Shown one piece after another: positions 47,691 to 58,809 of a DNA stretch of 64,000 nucleotides. The DNA is from Dioscorea cayenensis subsp. rotundata (taxonomy: Eukaryota > Streptophyta > Magnoliopsida > Dioscoreales > Dioscoreaceae). The stretch's first letter is position 1. Every line of letters begins with the position of its first letter. The stretch covers positions 3,286,001-3,350,000 of the forward strand of contig NC_052479.1 in NCBI RefSeq assembly GCF_009730915.1, written 5' to 3'. The notes beneath the pieces were generated by a model. It did no database searches, had not been told where the DNA came from, and saw only the letters and a program-made list of their open reading frames with translations. Position numbers and translations under genes: made by a program.

Positions 47691-50600
47691 CTAGGATAAT
47701 AATATTCGATCAATCTTCACAATTAGAGCATGAGCAGACATCATAATATCATTAAACATGCAGTCATTCCTAGAATGCCAAAGATTCCACACAATCGCTT
47801 TCACCACTAAGACCCTTAACTCTCTACAGGCCAGTCTGACAGATAATCTCCAAGCCCCCCAAACCAGATGAAGGCAATCTGGCAGATCCGTGAGACCGAG
47901 CAAACTATTGAAGTATCTCCACACCTGCTTTGCCAACGGGCACTGCAAGAAGAGATGATCCACCGCCCTCGACTCGTCGCATCACGACAAGACATGTGTC
48001 GCCCGTCGGTAGGCGGTTACATCTTCCCGATTTCTAAGTTCTCCAAGGTTAGAATCCTGTTTTTCCAAGCTAGCCAATTAAAAATGTTTATTTTCTTCGG
48101 GCAATTACTCTTCCAGAAAAATTTCGCCAAAGGGCACCGCAGTCCACCATCATTCAGGAATGTGTAGAATGATTTCACTATGAACACCCCATTCCTAGTA
48201 AGACGCTATCTTTTAGAGTCTTCGATCACCTCCCTCCTGCCCTTGCCTCTGTTCTATAAAAGTCTTCACTTCCTTCTCCTCCATGAATGGGGACCGTGAC
48301 AAAAGAAAAAACAAGTCACTAACTGTTCCATTCGGTTCCAAAGATCTACCAAATTCCTCCTTCCAAATATACATCGGAGCTCTACCACTTAACCAGCTAT
48401 CTTTCCAAAATAGCGTCTCCCTCCTAGAGTTAATGTCATGCCCAATGCAACTTCGAAAAGCCGGAAGACAATTTAACACCCTTTTCCAGAAGAAGGAAAT
48501 TCTCCCCGATTGACTAGGGAACATATTCCAACGGTCCATACCATAATTGAACTTAATTACCTCGGTACCACACCATGAGCTGTCTGACATAAATCTCCAC
48601 CACCATTTCCCCACTAACGCCTGATTGAAATTATGTAGGTCCAAAATGCCCCAACCTCCTTGGTCGCGGTCACGACAGATATTATGCTAGTTTATGAGTC
48701 TGCAGCGTGGATGAATCAAATCCGTCCCAGACCATAGAAAAAGTCACGTCTAATCCGGTTTATTTCCTTGATAACCCAATAAGGTAGATAAAACATGGAC
48801 ATCCAATACATAGGTATTGCAGTAAGCACTGCGTTAATCAACATGAGTCTACCCCCAAAGAAACATGTGTGACTTTCCACGATGCCAACCTCTTTCTAAT
48901 CTTAGAAATGAGGCCCTCCCAATCTTGTTTCCTTGGTCTTCTTCCAGAAATAGGGATACCAAGATACGTAATTGGAAGCAAACCCCTTTCACAATTAAGT
49001 GTATCCGCCGCCTCCTCCTCCGGGAGTTTCCCCAGATCCGAAGAATAAAGGCAAGTTTTAGAGAAATTGGTAGCTAAACCAGTCATCCCCTCAAATATAA
49101 GTAAGATTAACTTAACAATTTGAAGATCTTCTAGTCCACCAGTTGTCAAAACAAGCAAATCATCAGCATAATGAAGATTACATCTGTTACCAAACTCTCC
49201 TAACGGAACTCCCACCAGGACCTTTGTCCTCAGTGCATGTGTAAACATAGAACTCAGCACATCTGTTACTAAAACAAACAGCAAAGGTGAAAGAGGGTCA
49301 CCTTGCCGCAACCCACTTTTGTAACGCATATAACCATTTGGAGAGCCATTCACCAAAATTGACGCTTTAGAAGAGAACAGTATGCATTTGATCCAACCTA
49401 TCCAACGTTCCCCAAATCCCTTGGCTTTTAATAAATCCAAGAGGAAGTCCCAATCAACACGGTCAAACGCCTTATTGAAATCTACCTTCAGAATGTGGCC
49501 ATTTAGTTTACGCTTATGAATGCTAAACATAAGTTCCTTCGCCGTTGCAATGTTGTCTAGAATGCATCGCCCTTTAAGGAAAGCAGATTGTTCATTGTCC
49601 ACCAACAAATTCATCACCTTACTTAACCTCGTCGCCAACAGTTTAGAAATGATTTTCAGCGAGGAGTTAATCAAACTAATGGGGCGAAAATCCCCAGGAT
49701 TCTCAGGTGATTCCACTTTAGGAATAAGCGCAATGCTGGTCCAATTAATTCTCTCCAAGTTGGCACGGTGCCAGTAAAAATCCTCACAGAGCAAGACGAT
49801 GTCCCCACTGACTGTATCCCAGAATTGCTTGAAAAAATGAATGGGGAATCCATCTGGCCCCAGGGATTTATCACTACCAAGCTCAAACACTGCACTTTTA
49901 TTTTCCTCTACAGAGAACGGATTCTCCAACATAGTAAGATCCACTGGATTTTTCAACTGAAAAACTTTTGGAGATCCACCCTAAGCCTGAAAGATCTACT
50001 GCCAAATTGTTGATTAAAATGTGTAGCAAACACCTTGCAAATTTCGTAGGGATCCACAATCAAGGCACCTCCTTGATTAAGACCAGGAATAAAGTTGCGA
50101 TTCCTCCTTCCATTTGCAACCGCATGAAAGAATTTAGTATTTTCATCTCCCTCTTTGAGCCATTGTAACCTCGACCTTTGTTTTTAGTAGACCTCCTCTT
50201 GCTTACGGATAACCTCTAACTGTAAGAGCAGATCATTCTCCTTTTGAATTTCCCCCAGAATAAGGCCTCTAGTTTCCTTAGTAGTATCCATAGTCTCCAA
50301 TTCCTGCATCAAGGCTAACTTTCTTAACTTGATCGACCCGAAGTTAAATTTAGCCCACTGACGTAAGTGAACCCTATTCCCTGCAATTTTCTTTGAAATA
50401 ATGTAGGCACCACAACCCCTGAAGTTGTTCCCCGACCACTAATGCTGCACCAGCTCTTGAAATCCTTCTGTAGTAGACCAGACCCTTTCATAACGAAAGA
50501 GACGTGGCCTGGAAATATGGTTACCCACCTCCAGTCTTAAAGGCACATGATCCGATCCCAGTCTAGGCAGGGACATTTGTACCACTCTAGGGAAGCGAGT

Positions 50601-51218
50601 GAGCCACTCATTATTGATCAGGAAATGATCAAGTTTTACCTAAATAGGTTCCTCTTGATTATTGGTCCACGTGAATCTTCTTCCCACAGCCGGGGGTTCC
50701 TGCAACGCCAGATCTTGCAGAAAGGCGTTGGCTTTCCTGATATCTTCCCAATTGTGATTACCAGAAGGTTTGTCGTCCACGTTGAATATGGCATTAAAGT
50801 CCTCGCAAATTACCCATGGCATCCCCCCAACACCATAGACATCAGTCAACTCCTCCCAGAACACCCTTTTTCTTGATCGCTCAGTGGGTCCATACACCGT
50901 TGTACATCTTCACCTGAGATTGTCCTTTGCCACAAATTCCATTGTCAAGCTGAATTCACCAACATGAACCAGCACCCCATCCATCAAAGAACTATTCTAC
51001 CCCATCGCAATACCCCCTGCCGAACCTCGTGCCGGCACGAAATTGAACTGATCCAGACTAGCACCCCTAATCTCTCTCCAGGTAGCCGGTAAAAGCAATT
51101 CTAGTTTTGTTTCTTGCAAGCAACACACATCAGCGTAATGTAGATGCAGAAAATCTTTAACTAGAAATCTTTTTGCTGGTCTACCTAGACCCCTAACGTT
51201 CCAATTTATAATATTCAT
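47691..51218 (-). pseudogene. LINE ORF2: endonuclease and reverse transcriptase, broken
   Basis: ORF2 would nick target DNA and copy the element's RNA into it. It starts at ATG 51218 with NIINWNVRGLGRPAKR and CCLQETK, the N-terminal signature of the APE-type endonuclease; WVICEDFNAIF and GRRFTWTNNQ follow (about 50640-50900). The reverse transcriptase is best preserved at 49956-48838: SLGPDGFPIHFF, RPISLINSSLKIISKLLA, SAFLKGRCILDN, GLRQGDPLSPLLFVL, the catalytic LHYADDLLVL, and YLGIPISGRRP. Frameshifts occur near 50640, 50000 and 48860, and later segments (48644-48213, 47963-47691) continue in shifted frames to the C-terminal DHLFLQCPLAKQVW zinc-binding motif. The YADD core is intact, but the chain is broken many times, so no full protein can be made. 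Confidence 0.85.
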
Positions 51219-51228
51219 AAACAACAAA

Positions 51229-53836
51229 CTAGTTCCCGCAGCCCCCAGAGGAGGTTGCTACTATTCCTTTACTAGAAACACGGGACAATTCTAAAGAGCG
51301 AATATGATTTACACAAGCCTCTACAGAGTCAGTAAAAGAAATTCCACATGCATCACAATAACTAGCAATTTGCATATCAGACCAATCTGAAATAAATAGC
51401 GGTTTAGAGCTAGTACCTTTTGCTCCATGCGCTCCCGCGCCTTTCTTCTTGGTAGATTTAGGAGGTTCAATCAAATATCCAGCATCCTCCGTGAAACGAG
51501 AAGAAGGCTTTTTGGGTCTTTCACTTTTCCTGAGCCCCTTCGTTTGCCCCTGCACATCATTATCTGAACCACCCTGAAACCCTGGCAACTACTCTCGAAT
51601 ATTCCTCTCGAATTCAGTAATCGAGCCATCTGACTCAGCATCCGCTCCCAAAGCACCCGCATCAGATGCTCTAGCTTCGGAACCCTCATCCCCCTCATAT
51701 AATAACTCATCACCACTCCGATTCCCAGTATCACTAAGCAATGAGGCTGGAACCAAGACCCAAACTCCTGAAATAAATTGCCACAAGAATCCATCTAGCG
51801 GTTCAATAGCAGGGGCTGCTGAAAAATCCTTAAAATTTACTTCTGAAAAATCTTTGGTAGAAAAATGAACCCCCCTGTTATGATGGCCCTTCGGCTCATT
51901 AGGTTCCCCGCTCCCTGGAGACCACTCCACCACTGAATCATCATTCTGCTTGGATAATGAAGCCTAGCCCACCTGCAAGCCCACATCACTAATCAATAGT
52001 GGGTCACCAAGTTCTTCATCACTGGCGGGCCTTGATCTGTGGGCCAAAGTCAAAGATGGTCCTGCCAAGAGAGCAATTGGATCAACATATCCACTGTCCA
52101 CCCTTTGGGCCTCCATTTTATTCAAAGATTTCCTCTCCATAAGGCCTAACATGACCTCCCCAGCCTCTCTCTTATCCTGATCTATCGGATCAGCAGCCTC
52201 CTCAGCCCTGCTATCCATAACGTGGTCCAGCGGATCACCATTCACCTCAACCCCGAGAGACTCATCCTTAAACTGAGCCCTCATCTCATTAACATGTTCC
52301 CTCCCCTCCTTAAATTGTTCCATTCTTTCCTTAACCTGTTCCTTCCCGTGATTCTTATCAACCTCGGACGCTGCCCTGTTGCCACGTGCCCCCTTAACCT
52401 GTTCCAGTGGCGCCACCTGACAAGAACCCCATTGCGCGACACGTCCCAGGTCCGTCGGTCCTTCCCGACTCAGCTGCACGACCGTCGATTCGACGCATGT
52501 CCTTACCGGCCAACGGGATACTCCCATCGGCCTCTCCGTGAGAGCAAAGCTCGACCACTTCCGTTGAGGACTTAGCATCCGAAACCGCCACCAACCTAAC
52601 CTTCTCCGCTGGCCTCGCCAGTTCAACATCATTGCTTCGTCCTCCGGCATGGGAGCAAGGCTCAACCACCGCCTTACCCTTTACTTTATCCGTCACCCTG
52701 CTGACCAACAAAGCCTCTTTGGTCGCATGTACCATCGTCCCCGCCCACCTTGGCATCAAGAAAAACGTCTTCACCCACCTTGGCATCAAGAACATACCTT
52801 CCCAGCTCCCGCCGGAAAGTCGGCATTGCTGTAAAAAAAACATTATACTTCCTTATCCACATGCTGAAGTCTATCTCCATTGGAAGCTTGACGCCGGCCC
52901 GTCGCCGAAACCAACGCCGAGATAAAGTATTTGTGTGGAAGCTCGGCCTGCGAAAGAGCAACTAGTTCCCCCACTGGGCTGAGAACCTCCGCAATAATGG
53001 TCCGACACCACGCATGTAAGGGCAAATTCCAGATATGAAGCCATTGACCTTCACCTGAAGCTCTCCCCGCCGCACCCAGCTCCACCGACTACGGAGAAAT
53101 GTTTAGCAAACATAGTCCGTCCTTTGTTGCAGCTGAGAAAGATCCCAGCTTACACAACTCCTTGACCTCATCTCTATTCTTTCATCGGCAGTAAGAAGGA
53201 GCAATCATTCAGTGGTGTAACTGGCCCACCTAGCTCCCTGTTGATGATAGACGGGATAACAGCAAGCAAGCTTGATTCATTGACTAATCCCTCCTTCAAC
53301 GAGAGCACAACCACTCTCGCCAGTTCCTCCCTCAACTTCTCAGATTCAGGAGATAGTGTAATAGAGATTGTCGGCCTTGGCTTGGAGATAACCTGCGCCA
53401 CATCCGTCCCTGGTCCCTGATCTCGCACCGCATGACGCGCCGGAGAGCTTGGAGTCATGTCCTTTCGTTTAGATCTTACGTGCAATTTCCTTCTATGCGG
53501 GCTTCTTCTCGGTTCCACGGTGTACCTCGCCGCCATATGGCCCACACACGAGTACCTCAGGCACATGACTTGGTGTCTACATTCCGACGTCTTATGTGTG
53601 GTCCGGAAGCAACCACCACATGTGCTGTCCCGCAGCGACCTAGGTCGCTTAGTTCCCGTCATCTTGCTCTGCCCGACTGAGCCACCGCTGTTGGGCAAAC
53701 TGGTGCCCTTTTTCCCTCGACCAGCCTCTCTCGAAGACGACGAGCTAGCGGCCTGCGCGTACGTGAGATCTTTCTTATTTGGGATCTTGTACCCTGTAAT
53801 CCCCTCGCTAGGCTGCTTTCCGGAGAACTCCTTCAC
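51229..53836 (-). pseudogene. LINE ORF1: gag-like RNA-binding protein, broken
   Basis: ORF1 proteins of plant L1 elements coat the element RNA. Near the 5' end (53836-53174) the frame reads KKDLTYAQAASSSSS and then a zinc-knuckle region: CGGCFRTTHKTSEC keeps the CX2CX4HX4C spacing, while a second knuckle, CLRYSCVGHMAARY, has lost its cysteines in two places. Next (53085-52843) comes a segment with WLHIWNLPLHAWC and SPVGELVALSQAE, resembling the DUF4283 domain of these proteins. The rest is long, charged and low-complexity, shifting frame near 52650, 51960 and 51590. It ends at TAG 51231-51229, just before the ORF2 start. The total of about 2.6 kb fits a full-length ORF1. Confidence 0.75.
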
Positions 53837-53939
53837 CCTTCCGTCACCACCACCACTCCCGCTCGGAGACCCCCCAGAGGTTCTTCAAGAGGCTCATCTC
53901 AAGAACTTCTCCATAAAGACAATTTAATAACAAAGTGCA

Positions 53940-55225
53940 TCTCTAGCAAAGAGAGTACTTGAGAGCAACTGATTAGCTAGAAAAGCACTTTAACTGAAAG
54001 ATCCTCTACTCTTAAAAAAAGTGAAAGAACTATAGTTATTTAATTTTTTTTTTTTACAAATTGACGACAAGCACTTTTTCATTTTTTGCATTGTGGTTGA
54101 AAGGTTTTGAACTTAAGACCTCTCAAGCACAAACAAGGTAGAAAACCATTAGGCTATGCTTAGTGTATATATATATATATATATATGACTATTTTTTGTA
54201 ATTTGAGTGTAATAAAAATATATGAAAATTACTTTGCTCACCGTTTTTTTTTTTAAAATCAAGGGTTGAACCAAAAAGTTGTTTGAAGCCCATCAAAAAG
54301 AAAATTAGATTTATCATGTATTGAAACATTTATTTCCTTGACTAGCATTAACAACTAACAATGACGGTAAACTGTTTTTTTGAGGAAAACATTGCAATTC
54401 AAGTTAGGCTTTTGTTTGTTTTGATAATATTTGTTGAAAATCTTATTCTTATTTTTATTTGTTATAAAACATTTTTTGTTCGGGGTTTTTTAACAACCGT
54501 GTTTATTTTAATCATTTAGAAATAAAGTTTTAGAAATGTAAATGGGGAAGTTTTCTTACAGACCATTTAGTCAACACATATTCCATATCGCATGATCATG
54601 GTTATAAAAAAATAAAAAATAAAAAAAAACATTCAAATGATTTTTTTTAGATAATAAATTATTTTCACAACTTTTGTTGATATCTATTTATGCAGTAATT
54701 ATATATATATAAAATATTTTTATAAATAATTAAATATGAATTTTATTTGCATATTTATCATAATCAGCATCAACATTATATGTGGAGGTCATCATACATG
54801 GAAAAGAAATGTTATATTCTACGGGGGCAGGATTTTTTGAAATTAATAAAAATAAAATAAATATATCTAATAGAGCATAACATTTAAGATTTTTTTTTTT
54901 CCCTTTTGACAAATTGGCAACAAGCGCTCTTTTTAAAAGAGTTAGAGATATGTAAAAGTGTGGAGTAAGTTCAACAAACATCTATATCTTCACTTTGCGT
55001 GGGTTTAACGGTTCAATCTATGGTCTTCATCATAATGAACACTCCATGCAGGAGGCTTTGTACCAATAGAGCAAAAAGCTGTTAGTTTTAAATAAAAAAG
55101 TAGAGTTCTAACCAAAGTCATGTAATTATAAAATTTTAAAATAAACTTTTTTTAAGTGAATTAACCACAAATTATATTAAAAGGAAACAAATACAAATAT
55201 CTCTTGCATGGGGATAAATAAAATT
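53940..55225. other. AT-rich intergenic DNA between two LINE remains
   Basis: A TA run lies at 54165-54187. Phrases such as GACAAATTGGCAACAAGC occur near 54905 and, diverged, near 54060, so older repeat material is likely. I cannot classify it. Confidence 0.4.
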
Positions 55226-55229
55226 AACT

Positions 55230-55930
55230 AAACTAGAATACCAAAACTATTAGAATTGATAAGAAGGTGATCATAGTCAAAATGACACAAATAAGTTTTT
55301 TAAAGACCATAAGAAATTGTTTATAGACAGTATAAACAAAATAGACATCATAAATCTGCGCACCAGTCTAAAGTAGAAGTGGTAGTCTTGCTTACACCCA
55401 AAAATAGAATTAATGAAATTAAGACTGTGTTTAATAGTAAATATGAAAATCTCTAGCTTGAAATTTTTGAATAAGGTACTATAAGAAACAAGAAAAAAAA
55501 AAGTAATTTATCTTAGTAAGCACAAATTGGGGTAGCTTGTAATAATTATTAAAAGTGCACTATAATAAGATGTTTTTCACCCCTAGAATGAATATTATCC
55601 CTGGTTTTGCTTTTGAAGACAAAATAGGTTACTTAGTAGCTACTATATTATTAGAAATACACTTGCCTTTATTCAAAGCTAATTGGAAGGTGTCCACTAG
55701 TCCAATTATGATTTTACATAACTTATAGGCCAAAATTTTTGGATATGATTTTTGGAAGGTGTCCACTAGTCCAAAACTGATACTAGGTTGATGTGGAGGT
55801 ATTCCAATTGTCTTGGAAGAAAAACAAAATCAAAAATAAATAAATAAATCAACAAGTCATTAGGTCCAAGTGCCTTCTTTGCCTTCAAGCTCAAATATTA
55901 CTTTAATATTTACTTTTTTTGACTTCCACA
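55230..55930 (-). pseudogene. Old LINE reverse transcriptase relic
   Basis: On the minus strand near 55870 a frame gives ALGPND, the remains of the LINE motif ALGPDGF. From about 55735 downward KILAYKLCKII, then LALNKGKCISNNIV, corresponds to the conserved L1 stretch KILANRL...AFIKGRCISDNI. KPGIIFILGVKN (about 55600) corresponds to the next motif, around GIIFKLDFEKAYD. Stops and shifts are frequent, so it is far older than the LINE at 47.4-53.9 kb and is only a fragment of one. Confidence 0.6.
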
Positions 55931-55934
55931 GGTA

Positions 55935-57010
55935 TAAAAGTCCTTTCCACATAAAATGATCAACATGGTCTTTCAGAGCTAAAATGCTTGAAACCAAACT
56001 CTTGTTTGGTGAAAAAAATAAAATAATAATAATAATAATAAAATAAAATAAAAAAAAATAAAAATAAATAAATAAAATAAAATAAAATTACAGAAGTGAC
56101 CTGTGAACACAACAACAATATTATCTTTTCTTTTCCAGTGTTATGATGAAGAATGCAGTGAATGAAATTGTGATCATTGCTTCCAGTAAAACTTTTCCTT
56201 GTGTAAGATGGTTAGTCTAATTAATGAATGCTATTTAATTAACTTTGAGATATATTGAGATATCATCTCATATGAATTTGGCAACATAATACTACCAGAG
56301 AATTAACGCTATCTTAATCTCTGTCATCTGGAAATTGATTTTGAATCTCCGGATACTACCGTATCCGTTGGATTACCATCCAATGAAGGGAGAAGTCCAC
56401 AAATGACATTTAATATAAATATATATCAAGTCACATAAAACATAATCCTAAAATACCTATACATAAAGTAATAAACCAAACCCACTCATAGCTGGACTCG
56501 GCAAGATGATTTGAATATCACTGAATCCAACAGCTAAAAATATAACAGTTTACTGTTATACTTAAAATAAATAAGTCTTATCTCTTCTTGCAAACTTAAG
56601 TTTTTGGGTCTCTCTGGTCGGTATTAAAAGTAATTAATAGTTTCATATTGGTTAATTTAATAAATAAGATATGAATATATAAATCCAGGTGTAATGTAAG
56701 CCTGATAATACCTTGACTTCCAATGTAACAGTTATCTGTATTCTTAGCAACAATTTTTCTAAATGAAGTTTACTCATGCCTACTAGATATAAACAAGAGC
56801 TGAAAATCACTAACCAATCTTTTTCTATCATTATTTGATCGAGTCAAGCATATGAAATTCCCTGTTCTGAAGTCGTTCATCTGCAACATGCCTTATTTAG
56901 AAGTTTCAAATACAAATATGACATAGGAACTCATTAAGTTCAGCTCAAAGATTCTAACTTGCGGCATACATGAATATAAACAAGGTCGAACAAGAAGCAC
57001 AGAGACAAAA
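55935..57010. other. AT-rich intergenic DNA downstream of the RING gene
   Basis: It holds an AAT/AAAT microsatellite at about 56020-56090. The last 120 bp are probably the 3' untranslated region of the RING gene. Nothing else is supported. Confidence 0.5.
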
Positions 57011-57016
57011 ACATCA

Positions 57017-57974
57017 TCAATTATTATCAGCATAAGCATTGCTTTCTGATGATGGATCAGATGAATTTTCACTATAGTACTGAGAAGCCGGGAACAACTC
57101 ATTGAAAGACCACGGAACATTGACCGAGAACCTGCTCCTACTCCTCGCATTGTCATCGTCCACATTGCCCTCTGGTCTATTTACATTACTAGAACCGCCG
57201 GATTCTTGGAATTCCTCGGCCGGCAGTTCAAACCGGCAAACCGGGCACGAGCAATGAAGCTCAAGCCACTGCAATATACATTCACTATGAAAGAAGTGCT
57301 TGCATGGCATTTCTTTTCGCCTCAGTATCCACAACAAAGTCTTCCAAACAGATAGAACAGCTCATACTCTCCTGAACTTTAACTATCGGCAGCGCATTCA
57401 CTGCTTCTTTCTGAGCCGGCGGTGTCCCGTATCGGTTTGGATCATTCTCTGCCAAATGCTGCAACAAGATATCCAAACCAGAGCTGGGATAGTAGTCCCC
57501 CGGAGATAAAGCATCGACAGTATTATCCGAATCTTGGCCTTGGTTCTGGTTGCCAAACAATGCTTGCAGAACTATCGCATTGCCACTCTCCCTTTCACCG
57601 TCAATGTTCTCAGAATCGGACTGAATTCTATTCTCAAGATCTTGTATTAGCCTAAAGATCGCCGAGTTTCTTCTCCTCCTCCTAAAAATTGTTACTGATT
57701 CAAGATCTTGATTCGATTCATCGCCTTGCTCATGTCTCTGATACCTTTGAGGCCTTGAAGCATTTGTACTTATCATACCAAGCATGATTGGCCTCCCAAT
57801 CGACGGAGTTTGATTGAATCCACCATGATCAGTAATATCTGCATCTCCCCTCCCGGCCATTTCCTCGACAAAGCCACTGTGACAGTAAGGACACTTGATT
57901 TCGGCTTCCGTGTTTGGGCTCACCATTTGTGAGCACATGTAGCACCAATATCTAGCAACCACAACTTCATCCAT
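57017..57974 (-). CDS. RING-H2 E3 ubiquitin ligase with a 1-nt frameshift
   Basis: It would transfer ubiquitin from an E2 enzyme to target proteins, as RING1-like/SIRP1-type plant ligases do. One uninterrupted exon starts at ATG 57974 ([14 protein letters not shown]), just downstream of a CTT microsatellite in the leader. An N-terminal zinc ribbon has C11, C14, C28 and C31. The middle is acidic with an arginine run ([11 protein letters not shown]) and [21 protein letters not shown], a conserved helix before the RING in this family. The RING itself is C206, C209, C224, H226, H229, C232, C243 and C246 ([32 protein letters not shown]). Between C209 and C224 the frame breaks: a run of four A where three would keep the frame (57314-57317). 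Read literally, the chain ends eight residues later. Without the extra base it would be 318 residues. It is either an assembly homopolymer error or a recent loss-of-function mutation. Confidence 0.85.
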
Positions 57975-57976
57975 TT

Positions 57977-58016
57977 TCTTCTTCTTCTTCTTCTTCTTCT
58001 TCTTCTTCTTCTTCTT
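57977..58016. repeat. (CTT)n microsatellite in the RING gene leader
   Basis: About thirteen CTT units lie directly upstream of the start codon on the gene's strand (GAA units when read along the mRNA). They create a false poly-lysine extension in frame. Confidence 0.9.
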
Positions 58017-58616
58017 CACTTGATATAAACCCTCTAACTGTGTCTCAATTCCAGAATCAATCAAGAAATGCAAAATTTCAACAAGATACAGTACTATGAA
58101 ATTTCAGAATCAAATGTAATGTATACACCTACATTTGGACTTGTTTTCCTTTCTGTCACACTCTCAGGATAGGAATTGCTCTTACAAACCGAGATTTTGT
58201 TTTTGTAAAAAAAATTATTTTTATAAATCAAATGGAGTGCAAATAAAGTAGCCAAAAACATCATCAAATTTTACAATAAAAAAAAATCAGAACAAAAAAA
58301 CAGCAAAATTTTCTGCTATATCCAACGGATTGCAAAGAGAAACAGCATAAACTTGGGGGTTTTTCCCAATTTAAATAAAAAAAGAAAAACTTGCCAAATA
58401 AATCCTTACAATTTCATTGAAACATACATCAAGAAAAAATATTGACAAAAACTCAAATCTGTCCAACAAATTCTATATATATATATATATATATAACATT
58501 CCAAAACAGATGGAAGAACAAAAACAAAAATAAAACATGCTTAATGAAGAGCAATTATCTGACAATATACAACAAAAAAAACAAAAAAAAAACAAAGAAA
58601 TAAACACATTACCTTT

Positions 58617-58809
58617 GAAGGATCACTGAGCAGAGAAGGATTGGATTGAAGGTTTGATGAGAAGAAGAAGAAGAAGAAGAAGACACTGGGAAAAAAAGAG
58701 TAGCTTCACATAGAGGTCCCCACAATCCTCTTTCTCTCAACTGTTGCGTCTTCATCCTCGTTTTTCAACCTTCTTTTCTTATCATTATCGTTGATATTTC
58801 TCTTTATAG
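58617..58809 (-). promoter_or_regulatory. Probable promoter and first noncoding exon of the RING gene
   Basis: On the minus strand TATAAAG (58809-58803) precedes a purine/pyrimidine-rich leader. The sequence ending CTTCAAAG followed by GTAATG at about 58617 is a good splice donor, suggesting a 5' untranslated exon and an intron of about 600 bp reaching toward 58020. No transcript data support it. Confidence 0.4.

Larger units (their letters stand above)
47385..53925 (-). mobile_element. L1-type LINE retrotransposon, decayed, about 6.5 kb
   Basis: Reading on the minus strand, the order is a gag-like ORF1 with zinc knuckles, a 10-nt gap, then ORF2 with an endonuclease, a reverse transcriptase and a C-terminal zinc-binding region, the standard plant L1 layout. 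The 3' end reads GGATTTATCCACCTTTTTCAC followed by a degenerate A-rich tail (ACAAACAAAACAAAACAAAC), typical of LINE termini. GC content is clearly higher than the surroundings. Frameshifts and stops disrupt both ORFs. The 5' end is near 53900-53925 and may be truncated. I could not find a target-site duplication. Confidence 0.88.

Noticed and set aside
47385..53925. Possible integrated virus because of the reverse transcriptase
   Set aside because: Domain order (gag-like ORF1, APE endonuclease, RT, A-rich tail, no LTR, no protease or movement protein) is that of a LINE.
52222..53927. Plus-strand ORFs over the LINE ORF1 region
   Set aside because: They are shadows of the minus-strand LINE coding sequence, which carries the zinc-knuckle and reverse transcriptase motifs.
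56270..56420. Palindromic CCGTATCCGTTGGATTACCATCCAATG region as a MITE
   Set aside because: Only a short inverted match was found, with no second terminus or duplication.
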